A stretch of DNA of 64,000 nucleotides from Petrolisthes cinctipes (GCA_033782935.1 JAWQEG010000621.1:825001-889000); one strand, 5' to 3'. Numbered from the stretch's first letter, positions 10,719 through 21,410 are shown. Program-made: numbers and translations. The notes: a model not told the origin generated them from the sequence alone.

Positions 10719-13700
10719 ATGGATACAGAAAAGCCCCAATCTCTTCCTCGAGCTGTGGTCGACCAGGCCCTCGAGACGCCACTCTCTGGTCGTGGTAAGA
10801 TGCAGAAAGCTGTGTCGAAGAACCCTGTTAACGATTTGGACACGTTAATGTTAACGAATGTACTCGCATCCTTTACCTATGGCGCTATCCACTCCATTTT
10901 TAAGTGCTTTGGAGTAGTCCTCCGAATCCGAATCACATATGACAGTGATTGTAGGTCTAATCGGTGCAATATTACTTTCAATACAAATGCTGCAGCCAAA
11001 GCAGCATTTGAGTCAAAAGATTCTCTGACGGTGGGGGATACTCATTGTAAAGTTCAGATGATACGGTCCATCAATGTAGTTGACAGTGACAATGATTACT
11101 GCCCTAATATATTTGATGATTCTGCAGAGCATGTCCCAAAGGAACGTCGGGTTCCTACATTCTTTTGGTTTGTGGCTTACTACAGGGAGGGACGTGGTAA
11201 CATTATCCATGCTTCCCGGTATCTTGAGAAAGAAATTGGATTATTACCAATGGGCCACATAAAGAAATATGGTAAGGGAGTTTTAATCAGAGCCAAAGAT
11301 CTTACACAGGCCATGATGCTCCTCAATCTCCCCTGTCCTTCTGATAGCATGTTTGAATCTATTAAACCACATCGAACATTTAATTATAGCAAGGGGCGTA
11401 TATATAATGAGGACCTGTATGAATTCTCTGAAGAGGACATTCTCGCTATATGCCCAGACAGTGTCCAACGAGTAACGAAGATGAAAGGCAGTAAAAATAT
11501 GATCATCCTCACTTTCTATGGCTCGCATATCCCAGATCGCATTAACATTAACCCCACCTCATTTGAGGTGAAGCCTTTTGTTGAGCGTCCCCTACAATGT
11601 TTCTGTTGTTATGAGTTTGGTCATGGGAAAAGGAACTGCAACAATCGTTCCCGGTGTGGTAATTGTTCTGCTCTTGACTCATATCTTACTTCTGAGTGTC
11701 GGTCAGAGAGTTACTGCTTTTACTGCAGAGATTCTCACCCCTTGCGTTCTCGCCAATGTAAGATGTACCTACTTGAGCAGGATATCCTCCACTTGGCTAA
11801 TACTCAATTCATTAGCATAGGTAGTGCCAGACGGCAACTCAACTTCAGGCGACAGAAGGATGGTGGTGTGAAGACATACGCCTCCTCCCTTCGTCCTAAA
11901 TTGGTTGCAGCACCCTCTCAACCCTCTCAAGAGGCAGCTGCTTCTTGCTCTAGTGAGAACGTTTCTAAGGTTACTCTACATAATAGTTTCTCTGTCTTGG
12001 AAACTTTATCAGACACTCATTCTGGTGACCCTTCAACTGATGACAATTCTCAGACTTTAGCTAAAGGTGTCCATGTGGTAGAGGTTCACGCTGCCACACG
12101 CTCTCCCAAAAGGAAACTTAAGTCACCTAAACTGCCACAGAGACGCCTTCGTGGTTCCTCTGAGGCACTTGACTCTATAGATGTTCCACCTTGTGAGGCA
12201 ACCATCTATGTGGACTCATCCATAGTTTCCTCTCAATTTAACCAGAAGCGTTCTCGTGGCTCTGATGAATCTCTTGATACAACAGAAGTTCCTCCTCGCA
12301 AGCTTCCTTCGGGATCATCAGAGGTTCCCCACTTACGTACACTTAAGGTCTCTTGCCTCAAGGCTCTTAACCTGTTGAGGGTCCTGAGCCATACATCCTG
12401 GGGGGCTGATCGGGCCACCCTCCTCCGCCTATACCATGTTGTTATTAGGTCAAAACTCGACTATGGGTGTGAGGTGTACTCTTCGGCCACCGATGCCTGT
12501 CTCAGAGTTTTAGACCCTGTTCATCATGCTGGAGTACGTCTGGCGACCGGAGCCTTCAGGTCGTCCCCAATCCCCAGTCTCCTGGTGGACGCTAATGAGC
12601 CACCTCTTGATCTCCGTCGCCAGTCCTTGATGGTTCGTTGTTGGCATCGATTACATCGACTTCCTGACACCCTACCTTGCTTGTCGGTGTCATCTGATAT
12701 CATGTCTCAGTACTACCTTTTACATTCTCGTGCACCATGGCCCTTTGGCTTCCGGGTCAGAAAGGCTATGGAGGAAATGGGCATAGATGACTTTCAGATT
12801 TGTCCTGAGAGGGTCCCCAGGGTTGCTCCATGGCTTCTTCCAGAAGTTTTCCCCTGCACCTGCTTTACAGACAAGAAGGAATTTCTTCCTCCTCCAGTGG
12901 CTCGTTCCCTCTTTTTAGAACATGCCTTCACTCACAGGGAATCCCTCCCTGTGTACACTGATGGGTCAAAGTCTGATGCTGAAGTTGGCTTTGGAGTTGT
13001 CTTTCCTGACTTTTGCCGTGGAGGCAGGCTCCCTTCTGTCATGTCCATTTTTACTGCTGAGCTCTCGGCCATTTTATATGCCCTCCAAGTGATTTTTACT
13101 CTCCCTCAGCCTTCGTTTACTATTTTTAGCGATTCCTGTAGTGCCTTGCAGGCCTTGTGCAATTTTAACTCTACCCATCCCCTGGTGTTGGCCATTCTTG
13201 AGTGGCTTGTCCTCCTGGGTCGTCGTGGCCACAAAGTCACTTTTTGTTGGGTCCCGGCCCATGTGGGTGTTGATGGGAATGAGCGGGCTGATTCCCTGGC
13301 TAAGGCTGTGGTCTCCAATTCCCGACCTCCTGCCAGGCATCATCCTGTTCCTGCAGTGGACCTTCGACCCTACATAGATGCTACCGTTCGTTCCTGCTGG
13401 CAGGACAGATGGGACGCCATCGGGGCTAACAAGCTCCGTGACATCCGCCAGCGCCTTGGATTGTGGAGCTACAGTGGCCTGTCCCGCCGGTGGGAGACGG
13501 CTCTTGTCCGTCTCCGCATTGGCCACACATTATTGACTCATGGCTTTTTAATGGAGAGGGCTCACCCTCCCTACTGTGATGATTGTCTGGTCCCTTTGAC
13601 AGTATGGCATCTTACTGTCGAGTGTCCCAGCCTTGGGGACCTTCGTCGTAGGCACCTCTCCGAGTACCGGAAGGGTGACGGTTCTTACAGTCTCTCCCAG

Positions 13701-13781
13701 GTGCTCGGGGAGGAGGCTTGTAGTGTGGGAGGGAACACCCTCTCCTATGTGGAGGAGGCTGGCCTTCTCCACAAATTGTGA
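10719..13781 (+). CDS. Chimeric LINE-A ORF1-ORF2 fusion protein, 1020 aa
   Basis: The frame starts at the same ATG as the other LINE-A ORF1s. Residues about 40-110 form an RRM-like region. Zinc knuckles follow near 294-307, 313-327 and 333-347; the second has Tyr in place of its His (DSYLTSEC). At about residue 533 (near 12324) the sequence passes in frame into ORF2 just after the RT palm: RT thumb, then RNase H with all acidic motifs (YTDGS near 746, TAELSA near 780, FSDS near 803, GNERAD near 855), then a CDDC...H....C motif near 950-970. EN and the YVDD palm are absent. One extra A near the junction (CGGGATCATC against CGGGTCATC) keeps the frame. It is an open frame in a deletion derivative; expression is unknown. 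Confidence 0.85.
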   Translation: MDTEKPQSLPRAVVDQALETPLSGRGKMQKAVSKNPVNDLDTLMLTNVLASFTYGAIHSIFKCFGVVLRIRITYDSDCRSNRCNITFNTNAAAKAAFESKDSLTVGDTHCKVQMIRSINVVDSDNDYCPNIFDDSAEHVPKERRVPTFFWFVAYYREGRGNIIHASRYLEKEIGLLPMGHIKKYGKGVLIRAKDLTQAMMLLNLPCPSDSMFESIKPHRTFNYSKGRIYNEDLYEFSEEDILAICPDSVQRVTKMKGSKNMIILTFYGSHIPDRININPTSFEVKPFVERPLQCFCCYEFGHGKRNCNNRSRCGNCSALDSYLTSECRSESYCFYCRDSHPLRSRQCKMYLLEQDILHLANTQFISIGSARRQLNFRRQKDGGVKTYASSLRPKLVAAPSQPSQEAAASCSSENVSKVTLHNSFSVLETLSDTHSGDPSTDDNSQTLAKGVHVVEVHAATRSPKRKLKSPKLPQRRLRGSSEALDSIDVPPCEATIYVDSSIVSSQFNQKRSRGSDESLDTTEVPPRKLPSGSSEVPHLRTLKVSCLKALNLLRVLSHTSWGADRATLLRLYHVVIRSKLDYGCEVYSSATDACLRVLDPVHHAGVRLATGAFRSSPIPSLLVDANEPPLDLRRQSLMVRCWHRLHRLPDTLPCLSVSSDIMSQYYLLHSRAPWPFGFRVRKAMEEMGIDDFQICPERVPRVAPWLLPEVFPCTCFTDKKEFLPPPVARSLFLEHAFTHRESLPVYTDGSKSDAEVGFGVVFPDFCRGGRLPSVMSIFTAELSAILYALQVIFTLPQPSFTIFSDSCSALQALCNFNSTHPLVLAILEWLVLLGRRGHKVTFCWVPAHVGVDGNERADSLAKAVVSNSRPPARHHPVPAVDLRPYIDATVRSCWQDRWDAIGANKLRDIRQRLGLWSYSGLSRRWETALVRLRIGHTLLTHGFLMERAHPPYCDDCLVPLTVWHLTVECPSLGDLRRRHLSEYRKGDGSYSLSQVLGEEACSVGGNTLSYVEEAGLLHKL

Positions 13782-14048
13782 ATTTTATTGTATGAATGGC
13801 TATTAATTTTTAGGTAGTTAAAGTTTAATGTTTCTTTCGTTAATATTTAAATTCTTTTATATATCTAACTTAAGTAGGTTATTTCATTAATATATGAATA
13901 TATATTAATATATATTTCGAGGTAGTGAAAACTATTTAATCTTTGTACATATTTTATTAATGATGTAGATGACCTTTTTATGTTGGGCGGTATATGACCA
14001 TTGTTGTTGCGCCGCCAGATGCCTCATGGCATCAATAAATCAATCAAA
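13782..14048 (+). terminator. LINE-A 3' UTR and ATCAATC tail (A3)
   Basis: AT-rich 3' UTR with tandem ATATATTAATAT-like repeats, then the conserved end GCGCCGCCAGATGCCTCATG and a short ATCAATAAATCAATCAA tail instead of poly(A). The same end appears antisense at 23451-23520 and 55119-55200. Confidence 0.7.
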
Positions 14049-14817
14049 TTAAATCGTTACTTACTGGTCATCCCTTTGTCATGAGAGACAAAGGGCGGGT
14101 ATGCGGAACTCTATAGGCAAGTCTTTCTAGCCTGGGCTCAACAACTGAGACCGGCTCCCTTCTTACCTTATTACCAATCAATTGTCTGTTGCAATCGATC
14201 AATAATATATAATCAAACATGAAGCTTTGGGTATATTGGTAGTCTTACCGAATTATTCAGCTTCTGGTCATCTCTTTGCCACAAGAGACAAAGGGCGAGG
14301 TAAGAAAGCAAGGACGAGGAACTATGTGTGGATCCACTCACGGTGTAGGCCGAAATAAATTCAAACTTGCTAGTGGCTACCAGCGGTGGCGTTGGCGGGG
14401 TGGTAGGACCGTATCCATCCCTCCTCTGTTGGCGTGTCTACAAACCATGTAGTGGCACCGGTGTGTTTCAACGCTCCTATGCTGACTAACTTACAGCCTA
14501 TACTACCATACACATTAGTTATACACGGAATTTTAATATACGACGTATGAATAATTCTTTATGAATTTCCCACTTCACGATCATATGCAATTAAAAAAAA
14601 TTAATCTTCGTATCGTCATGATTAATTCTTTCAATAATGCAACGAGGGAACCGACAGTTAGAGAACGCTGTGGTCGGTATGCTTTCAAATCTACTGCCAG
14701 CCGAAACTTCCTAACTAACTAGACCAGTGGAATATGTATACACCGCCTGCTCAAATAAGCCCCATTTCTATGCTACGATATCATCATTATAATTATGCCA
14801 CGAGTCAATGACTGACT
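14049..14817. repeat. Unique sequence with two related hairpin repeats
   Basis: Two copies of a short element, TGGTCATC-stem-loop-stem, occur at 14064-14098 and 14264-14298. The first has a perfect 9-bp stem, CCCTTTGTC/GACAAAGGG, around a 6-nt loop. The second has one mismatch and one G-T pair. No coding sequence is visible in the rest. Confidence 0.55.
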
Positions 14818-15107
14818 CGTGACAAGGGCAGTAGTCATTTTCACTGTCAACTACATTTGTGGATCGCATCATCTGAACCTTACAGTGAGTATCCCCTACA
14901 GTCAAAGAATCTTTTGCCTCAAAAGCTGCTTTGGCAGCAGCATTTGTGTTAAAAGTAATATAGCACCGATTAGATCTGCAGTCACTGTCAAAAGTGATTC
15001 GGATGTGAAGAACCACTCCAAAATACTTTAAAATGGAGTTGACATTCGTCAACATTAACGTGTCCAAACCGCTAACAGGGTTCGTCGACACAACACCCTA
15101 CCTGCTC
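14818..15107 (-). mobile_element. LINE-A ORF1 fragment
   Basis: Minus-strand piece of ORF1 (residues roughly 30-130) with the RRM-like region in frame from 15091 (MSTNPVSGLDTLMLTNV). It lacks about nine residues at the ASFSYGAIH position. Both ends are abrupt: it passes into (CT)n/(CA)n sequence at 15108 and into unrelated sequence at about 14818. It is a small isolated relic. Confidence 0.8.
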
Positions 15108-15489
15108 CTCGTTTCTCTCTCTCTCTCTTGCTTCTCAGTACACACACACGCACTCATTCTAGCACCTCGTTTTTTTCTCTCTTTCTCTTGCTATTCAGTA
15201 CACACACACACACACACACGCTATCACTCTAGCACCTCGTATCTCTCTCTCTATCTCTAGCTTCTCAGTCCCGTATGGGGGTATTGCCAGCATTAATGAT
15301 GTGAGCAATACTTTAAGAATTTTGGCGCCCCTTCAGCCCCAGCCACTAGCTTTTAGTTCTTCAACTCTCCTACATGTCTTTCTATTTCCTTCCTGCTTGC
15401 CGTCACCCCTCTCTATCACCTTTTTCTGGCACTATATGACCTCGCTGTTGCGGCGCCTAATATCAATCAATCAATTAATCTTGCTTCTC

Positions 15490-15532
<43 letters not shown>

Positions 15533-15540
15533 TATCATGT
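15108..15540 (+). repeat. CT/CA microsatellites and a LINE 3' tail fragment
   Basis: Imperfect (TC)n blocks alternate with (CA)n at 15140-15220, with three related CTCTAGCACCTCGT-type units; a long (CA)n lies at 15492-15532. At 15425-15480 the sequence CTATATGACCTCGCTGTTG, then CGGCGCCTAA and ATCAATCAATCAATTAATC, is a LINE 3' end of the same type as 55074-55116. Confidence 0.65.
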
Positions 15541-15690
15541 TTGGTATAAAGCCGTGACGTTGCATATTATCTGTTGTTATATATGCGTTTAGCAAATATT
15601 GAAAACTGTGTCAAAGTAATATCATTATCACCTCATAATTATTTCAGTTTACGTCTGCCAGGAAGAACATTTTTATTGCTCTTTCAGTAA

Positions 15691-15745
<55 letters not shown>

Positions 15746-16036
15746 ATAGACCAGAGACACAAAGCTGGGAGTGAATGGAAATATTCTATCAATCCGACAA
15801 TCCCAAGCCACATGAATCCAACCTGAAGAAAAGAAGACAGCTTAGAGAAAGAAAGATGATAAATATATATGTAAATAAATTTTGTATATATTACTTGGGG
15901 TATAACACATTACTAATATGATAATAAATGTATTAAAATGGTTGTAATGTTGCATTAGCACATGTGACTCCTCTTCTCTGCACCACCATCCCTCCTTCCA
16001 CCCATCAAGCCGTCTCTCCCCCTTCCCTCCCCCTTT
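15541..16036. repeat. (ATT)n microsatellite; otherwise nothing recognised
   Basis: A long TAT/ATT trinucleotide run occupies 15689-15744. The rest is AT-rich without a supported gene. Confidence 0.6.
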
Positions 16037-16140
16037 CTCCGACCGGAATACGGAAGATGACGCTTTGCCGATTCGAAATGTTGTCTCGTATATGCACATG
16101 AGCTCACACAAACGAAGCGCTGTTGCCACGTTAGTAAAGT
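16037..16140 (-). repeat. Dispersed repeat, copy 1
   Basis: About 100 bp that on the minus strand match 60576-60680 at roughly nine bases in ten, sharing CTAACGTGGCAACAGCGCTTC and ATTTCGAATCGGCAAAG. In both places it lies at the edge of LINE sequence. No coding potential or terminal repeats are visible. The family is unknown. Confidence 0.7.
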
Positions 16141-16229
16141 CAATTGTGAGGCTGGTCCAGGTGGAAATCTTGTAGTGTGTACCTTCTCTGCCTCAGCCTG
16201 GTGTTTCTTCCTTGTAGGCCTATACCCAC

Positions 16230-17381
16230 TCCTTGCCCTCGTCTAACCTTCCTGCTTTTGCCCCGAGAGATGCCTATGTCAAGCTCTCCTTCCCTGGGAA
16301 CACATCTACGGACACAAAGCTGCGTTGGTTGTCTGATGTCAACAGTGCTTTCCAGTTGTAGCATAAACTGGCTGAAGTGAAGATGGCTGCCGTCACCTCC
16401 CGGTTCGTCTACATCTCTAGGAAGTGTCAGGACATCATTGATAGAGTCAAGGCTGGTGAATTTTAGTCTCTGCCTCTCATTCTTCAAGACTCACCCGAGA
16501 GGCCTCGTAAGTTCCCCAGCTACATCCTCACCCGTTTTCCTATTGATGTTAAGCCGAAACTTGCCAAGGGATGCCCTGGTGTGTACTCTGCCCGTCGTTT
16601 TCTCCAAGATAATTACCCCATTAGCCATATTGTTGTTGTCTGGAGTCTTCCCGATCCACCTGCAATCGAGATAACCTCTGATTTCCTCCCCTGTCTTCCA
16701 CCGTGTGAGGTGCGGAAACTTCATAATGACCAGCCTTGGTGTTGCAAGTGCTGGGGAGTTGAGCATATCTCCCGGTTCTGTTCTGCCAGGCCGAAGTGTG
16801 CATGGTGTGCCGCCGACCATGATTCCAAGACGTGTTCTGTCAGGGGTGAACCATCACGTCCTGCTGCCTCCACCTCTGAGCCTTCACCTCCTGAGGATAC
16901 GTCTCGATGGAAGTGTCCACGATGCCTTCAGCCAGGGGTTAACGTGTGGCATGGATGTACTGGACGTCAGATCCAGGCTCGTGCCTCTACTATTGCTCCG
17001 CCTCCACCACCGCCACCATCACCTCCACAGTCTGCTCCTCCTACCAGCCCTGCCTCGCCTCCGGACCTGGCCCTCCGCAAGACTGTCGCTACCCTCATGG
17101 CACGATGTACGGCCCTCAAGAACCGCTTTTCTGCCCTTGAAGCCAGGATTGATGGGCTGGTTGCCGCTCAGGCTGCTAATGACTCCAAACTCTCCACCTT
17201 GGTCGAGGCTCAGCGGGCCATCATCTCAACTGTCACTACCCTTACCGAAAAGATGGATACTGTTGCATCTCGCCTTGAAAAGCTTTTCAAGTCCGTCCCT
17301 TCTCCTGGTCCATCTCCTTCTCCAGGTTTCTTATCTGCCCCCACTCCCCGGACTTCTACCTCCAAAGACAGAGTTCGCTAG
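16230..17381 (+). pseudogene. LINE-B ORF1, zinc-knuckle and coiled-coil protein (B1)
   Basis: The frame is open from 16581 to 17381 (266 codons) and can be traced upstream to about 16230 with in-frame stops (PAFAPRDAYVKLSF... , then RKFPSYILTRFPIDVKP). It has the cysteine/histidine clusters CCKCWGVEHISRFC, CAWCAADHDSKTC and CPRCLQ, a proline-rich segment (PPPPPPPSPP), and a heptad-like C-terminal region with repeated AL/L spacing that probably forms a coiled coil. This is the usual layout of a LINE RNA-binding ORF1. N-terminal stops make the copy dead. Confidence 0.75.
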
Positions 17382-17890
17382 TGATTGCCAGCTGGAGGTC
17401 AACTCCTGAAACGTATGTGGTAAGACCAGTCATGCTCTGCTCACTCAAAGCCTACGTTTTTCGTCATCATCCCAGGGATATTTTTCTCCAGGAAGCATTT
17501 CCAGGACGGCCACTCGCTGCTGGGCAAGCTCCTCCCCTCTCAGGTTATGTGTCATATGTTCATCTAGTAAGGAATGGTCTCCTGACTTACATACATAGCT
17601 CCTTACTACATCGCCTTCTCTGTACCTCCTCTGATCCTGACATGACCTTTCAGCTATTTGAGGTTGTACCTGGAGATTGAGTACTCCAATTATGTATTGT
17701 CTATTCTGCTCCGGCTAGACTCACTCTTGAGGCTCTTCCTTCTCCAACAGTGCGTGGTATGGTATATATGGGAGATTTTAATGCTTGACATTCTGACTTG
17801 GGTCATGGATCTGGCTCTATTAATTGCAATGGTGTTCGTTTCCATTCATACATCCGCATCATCTGACATGATGGGATACTGTCCCTCCCA
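17381..17890 (+). pseudogene. LINE-B ORF2 endonuclease fragment (B1)
   Basis: Frames 17381-17680 and onward contain HHPRDIFLQEAF near the start and GMVYMGDFNA near 17755, the latter being the GDFN motif of apurinic-like LINE endonucleases. Several frameshifts and stops are present and the domain is incomplete. Confidence 0.65.
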
Positions 17891-18613
17891 TACTGCCTGC
17901 TGGACGTACTCTTATAAGGTCTGTTTCCTCTATGCCCCGTAGTCTTAATATAGATATATTGGTTGCAAATTTCCCCACAGGGCCCCCTCCATGGGTGTTA
18001 CCAACAACTGATGTGAGCTTCACACCTACTTCCAAGTCGGAACTGACTTATCTACAGCGGCAGTTGGCTCTGGAACACGTAGAAAGTGATGTCCTCCATC
18101 ACAGACCCATACTGCCTTTATACTGATGGCTCATTGCAGGTGGATGGTGCAGCAAGTTGTGCCGTTTTCTCACCTGACTTGGAGTCACCTTCTGGGGGCT
18201 GGGTTGGCCGTCGTCTCTGTAACCACTCTAGCTCAACATTGTGTGAACAGTGTGCCATTCTGGATGCTGTTAATCTTGTTTATCAACGTGGAGTGAATGC
18301 TACGATCTTTTGTGACTCCAAACCTGCCCTTCATTCCCTCTCCAGTGTTCAGCCCACACACTCTACTGTTGTTCAGCAGATGTTGTCGTTTTTGGCCATA
18401 TTGCGTCTTCATAACTTGACTGTCAAAATTTTATGGGTGCCATCCCATGTAGGTTTATGTTACAATGGTACAGTTGACAGACTCGCGAAGGAGGCCTGCC
18501 GTGTGCCTCCTCGTGGTGTTGGACGTCCTCTTTCCCTGATATGTTACCTCTCTAGAGTCTGCTCCGCCGCTCTCTCCTCCCTGTACGGCGACGCAGGGAT
18601 GCAGAACTTCTGA
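17890..18613 (+). pseudogene. LINE-B ORF2 RNase H region (B1)
   Basis: The frame 18086-18613 encodes an RNase H domain: LYTDGS, LCEQCAILDA (catalytic Glu kept, following residues changed), IFCDSKPALHSL and WVPSHVG...DRLAKEA. It is preceded by decayed connection sequence from about 17890. Compared with B2 the final ~100 residues (Cys/His tail) are missing and the frame ends at 18613. Confidence 0.75.
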
Positions 18614-18688
18614 GTTTGGTGGATTTAAGTAGGTCATAATGTAAATATTTGTCTGAATTCTCGTGTTTCATTTTGTTATGTTTTCGTA

Positions 18689-18724
<36 letters not shown>

Positions 18725-18810
18725 TCATTGGATTTTCATGGGTCCCACCAACTCTTAAGTTTTGTTGTTTGTCATTTGATTGACGCCATGGCGCAATAAA
18801 TAAAAAATAA

Positions 18811-20645
18811 AATAAAATAAAAACAATAATTGCAAATGGAGTTAACTAGTGAGAATACATTATCACTCTCCATATATAACTCTAACTCCCGTGCCACCAT
18901 TATCAACTCTGCCTTCTGCAATCTCTCAACACTCTTCCTAGTAGCCTTCGTTACTGGCGAGCCTGGTGTTGCTGAAAATTGATCAGTCTTGTTTGTGTCG
19001 CTGGATATTCCCGCTTTTCAGGCAATATTCTTGCAAGTTACATCCGCCTGTCAAAAAGTAGTAATAAATTGCCGAAAAAATTGCTCGTGTCACCAGGGCT
19101 TTAGAGCATACGAAGTAATTAGCATCTTGCTGTGAAACGATGTGTAAAGTTGTAAGCACATTCGAATAACCCCATCCTGTTTAATACCAACTTTCTCAGC
19201 ACTACTTGTCATTATGGATATGTATAGTACATAATGGTAGGAAATTGCACAAAATACCAAATGATAATATATCACAATAAATGACAGTAATATAAATCAC
19301 AGTAAATCGCAAAAATATAATGAGTGAGGAATCAGATTATAAAGTAGTGGGATTATCCTGGCGAGGTCGCCAATTTTTATGTTACGAGAGGGGATCTGGG
19401 AGAATGACTATTTGCATATCAAGAATAAATACTATACATCAAACACGAAGTATAAACATAACAATAATTCTTAACACTAAGAAGTAGGATATTAAGTAAA
19501 TATGTTGTATTATAATTATGGCATTTACACTGACGTGATTTCTTTTGTTATCTTTACCAAAATGTTTGGACATGATTATTCCCTTCTATTTTCCTCCTCT
19601 ATACTTTTCTCTGTTTTCTCTTTTCCTCCCTTCCTCATTCTCTATCTGTGTTCATGTTCTCTCTCTCTCTCTCTCTCTCTCTCTCCAAGCATAATTGATA
19701 AAACTTTAAACATTTTTGTCATTGATTATTCTATTATTATCTCATCTCATTAATGTGCAATTAACTCATAATTAAGGATATTATTAATTGATTTCAAACT
19801 CTGACTTTATTAACCACGCATTTGAATCATAATTGTGTGGGAATAAAATAGGAGAAAATGGGGAGACAGCAAGTACGAAAAACAATATGTAAGGAAAAGA
19901 AGATCTGTCAGCATGAAGGGAATAAAAATAAACGAAGGACAACAAGCAGTAAGGAAACTGAAGGATAGGAGAGACAACAAGCACAAGGAATGAAATAGAA
20001 GGAGAGTTAGGACAGATAGAAGAGGAAACCTGGAAATGGATTGGCTATGGTTCATAGTAATAAATCACTGTTCATAATAATAATTATATGGTTTGATAAT
20101 AGAAGAAAATATGTTGACTAGCCGCAGATTAGAGGTCCAATATTTTGATATGTAGTGCAAACACTGCCGCTAGATTTCTGAAGGCCAATTATTTACTTAA
20201 TACAGTATTATAAATGTATTGTAACAGCAAAACTATGTATAATTCCACAGTTCATTATAGGGACATTTATTGTTTAAGATTATCCAAACAGGTCATTAAT
20301 TCAACATAATTCATGGAATGCTAAATCAACCTGTGTAATTTTCTATTAAATCTTACCAAACAAGCGGCTGAAGTGCTTCCAGCAGCATCTGATGAAATAA
20401 TAATAATAATAATAATAATGAACCCATTACCGACCATAATAATAGTGACCATACCCTGAACTATAAGAGTTTCTTCAAGTTAATTTGATTACATTTACTC
20501 ATTACGTATCAATATAAGTGTCACTCTCACACCCCACATTGGCGCCAAAAATATCCTGGCAACTCTGTCAACATCTCCTTCACCAATGACCAATTGAATT
20601 TTTGTTTCCCTGCACAATGAAAATAACAATATTGATCACCTACTA
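18811..20645. other. No recognisable gene; AT-rich with a CT tract
   Basis: Long AT-rich stretch with a (CT)n run at 19658-19685 and an (AAT)n run at 20394-20420. Open frames here are short, low-complexity and lack any domain. I see nothing else. Confidence 0.5.
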
Positions 20646-20717
20646 TAGCAGAGCGTAGTTTCGAACTATTGGCCTCTGGATTATGGGCCCAGCACTCTTC
20701 CACTGCGCCACTCTGCA
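20646..20717 (-). tRNA. Initiator Met tRNA (CAT) pseudogene
   Basis: The reverse complement is 72 nt, the normal length, and follows eukaryotic initiator tRNA-Met closely: GCAGAGTGGCGCAGTGGAAG, anticodon loop CCCATAAT, and 3' end CTCTGCTA. Departures suggest it is not functional: T at position 1 facing T at 72, one mismatch in the D stem, two mismatches in the T stem, and TTCGAAA in place of ATCGAAA in the T loop. It could be a retropseudogene or the head of a SINE, but no second copy lies in the window. Confidence 0.65.
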
Positions 20718-20934
20718 CCAAGGAACACCATGTCCATGGCCCGTTATTATTATGAACTAAGTATGTAAATCTTACGGTATAATTTTTATTTCTTGGAGAA
20801 TCTGTGTATCTGTTCGTCTGTATGTCTTTCCTTCTCTTGCAAACATACCACAAATAATTGTTTTCTCTTCCCGATATTCACCCCCAAAAAAAGTGGATTA
20901 GCGACGATGGCTTAAATTTTTTCAGTTATGGTAT

Positions 20935-21410
20935 TGTAGCGTCACCATACATGGCCGCTTGTATATTCCCTCCTTTGTTGCCCCGCCGCCATACATGGCC
21001 GCACCTTATTCCCGCCTGAGTCAACCGCAGCGCGCCGCCCGCACTAATCCGCTCCCAGGCCTCATCCGGGATCGTATGATCACGTGAAGCCACCGCGGGA
21101 CCAGATTGAATAAAAGGACCGCACCGGTCACTTCCACACTAGCTCTGGACCAAAAAGCACTTGTCCCTGCCATCGTACCTGCTGCTACTTCCACCAAGCC
21201 TCCCACCGTGTTCCCGCCTTGATCACACGAGTGTGCTCCAGTCCTACACATCTCTCCTGCAGCAACTACAGCCCTTTCACGATGCTACATGGCAGGCTAG
21301 ACTTCTACAATTACTTGTGTGTGTAACCCTGTTCTTACCAATAAATTGTTACCGTGTATTCTAGAGTCGGTTCACCCGGGTAGTAAAGCACGTGCTTCTT
21401 TGTCGTTATA
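20935..21410 (+). mobile_element. Solo LTR, probably Ty3/gypsy type
   Basis: 476 bp starting TGTA and ending TATA (TACA expected, one transition), flanked by the 4-bp direct repeat GTAT (20931-20934 and 21411-21414). The interior has a GC-rich 5' half, a TATA-like GAATAAAAGGAC near 21107 and an AATAAA near 21340, in the order U3-R-U5. No internal retrotransposon sequence follows on either side, so it looks like a solo LTR left by recombination. It lies just downstream of the IR gene stop. Confidence 0.6.

Larger units (their letters stand above)
10265..14048 (+). mobile_element. LINE-A copy A3, internally deleted, with intact fused ORF
   Basis: It starts with the seven-C 5' terminus of LINE-A and has the full 5' UTR. 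A single 1020-codon ORF joins ORF1 to the end of ORF2, followed by a 3' UTR ending in GCGCCGCCAGATGCC and ATCAATAAATCAATCAA. Relative to A4, the end of ORF1, the whole endonuclease and most of RT (about 2.7 kb) are missing. No clear target-site duplication was found; the 5' end abuts A2 directly. Confidence 0.9.
16141..18810 (+). mobile_element. LINE-B copy B1, internally deleted
   Basis: A second RNase H-bearing LINE family, distinct from LINE-A. It contains ORF1 with zinc knuckles and a coiled-coil tail, a decayed endonuclease piece, then a jump at about 17890 to the connection/RNase H part of ORF2, with the whole RT missing. The 3' end has ACGCCATGGCGCAATAAATAAA followed by A-rich sequence and matches the end of B2 (46380-46424). 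A (GT)n tract sits in the 3' UTR at 18690-18722. Confidence 0.8.

Noticed and set aside
11013..11210. Antisense frames repeated in every LINE-A ORF1 copy (also 28887, 62804, 3814)
   Set aside because: They are shadows of the conserved ORF1 codons; their conservation follows from the sense strand.
20527..20853. 108-codon minus-strand frame across the tRNA-like sequence
   Set aside because: It reads through the tRNA copy and adjacent AT-rich DNA without any domain.
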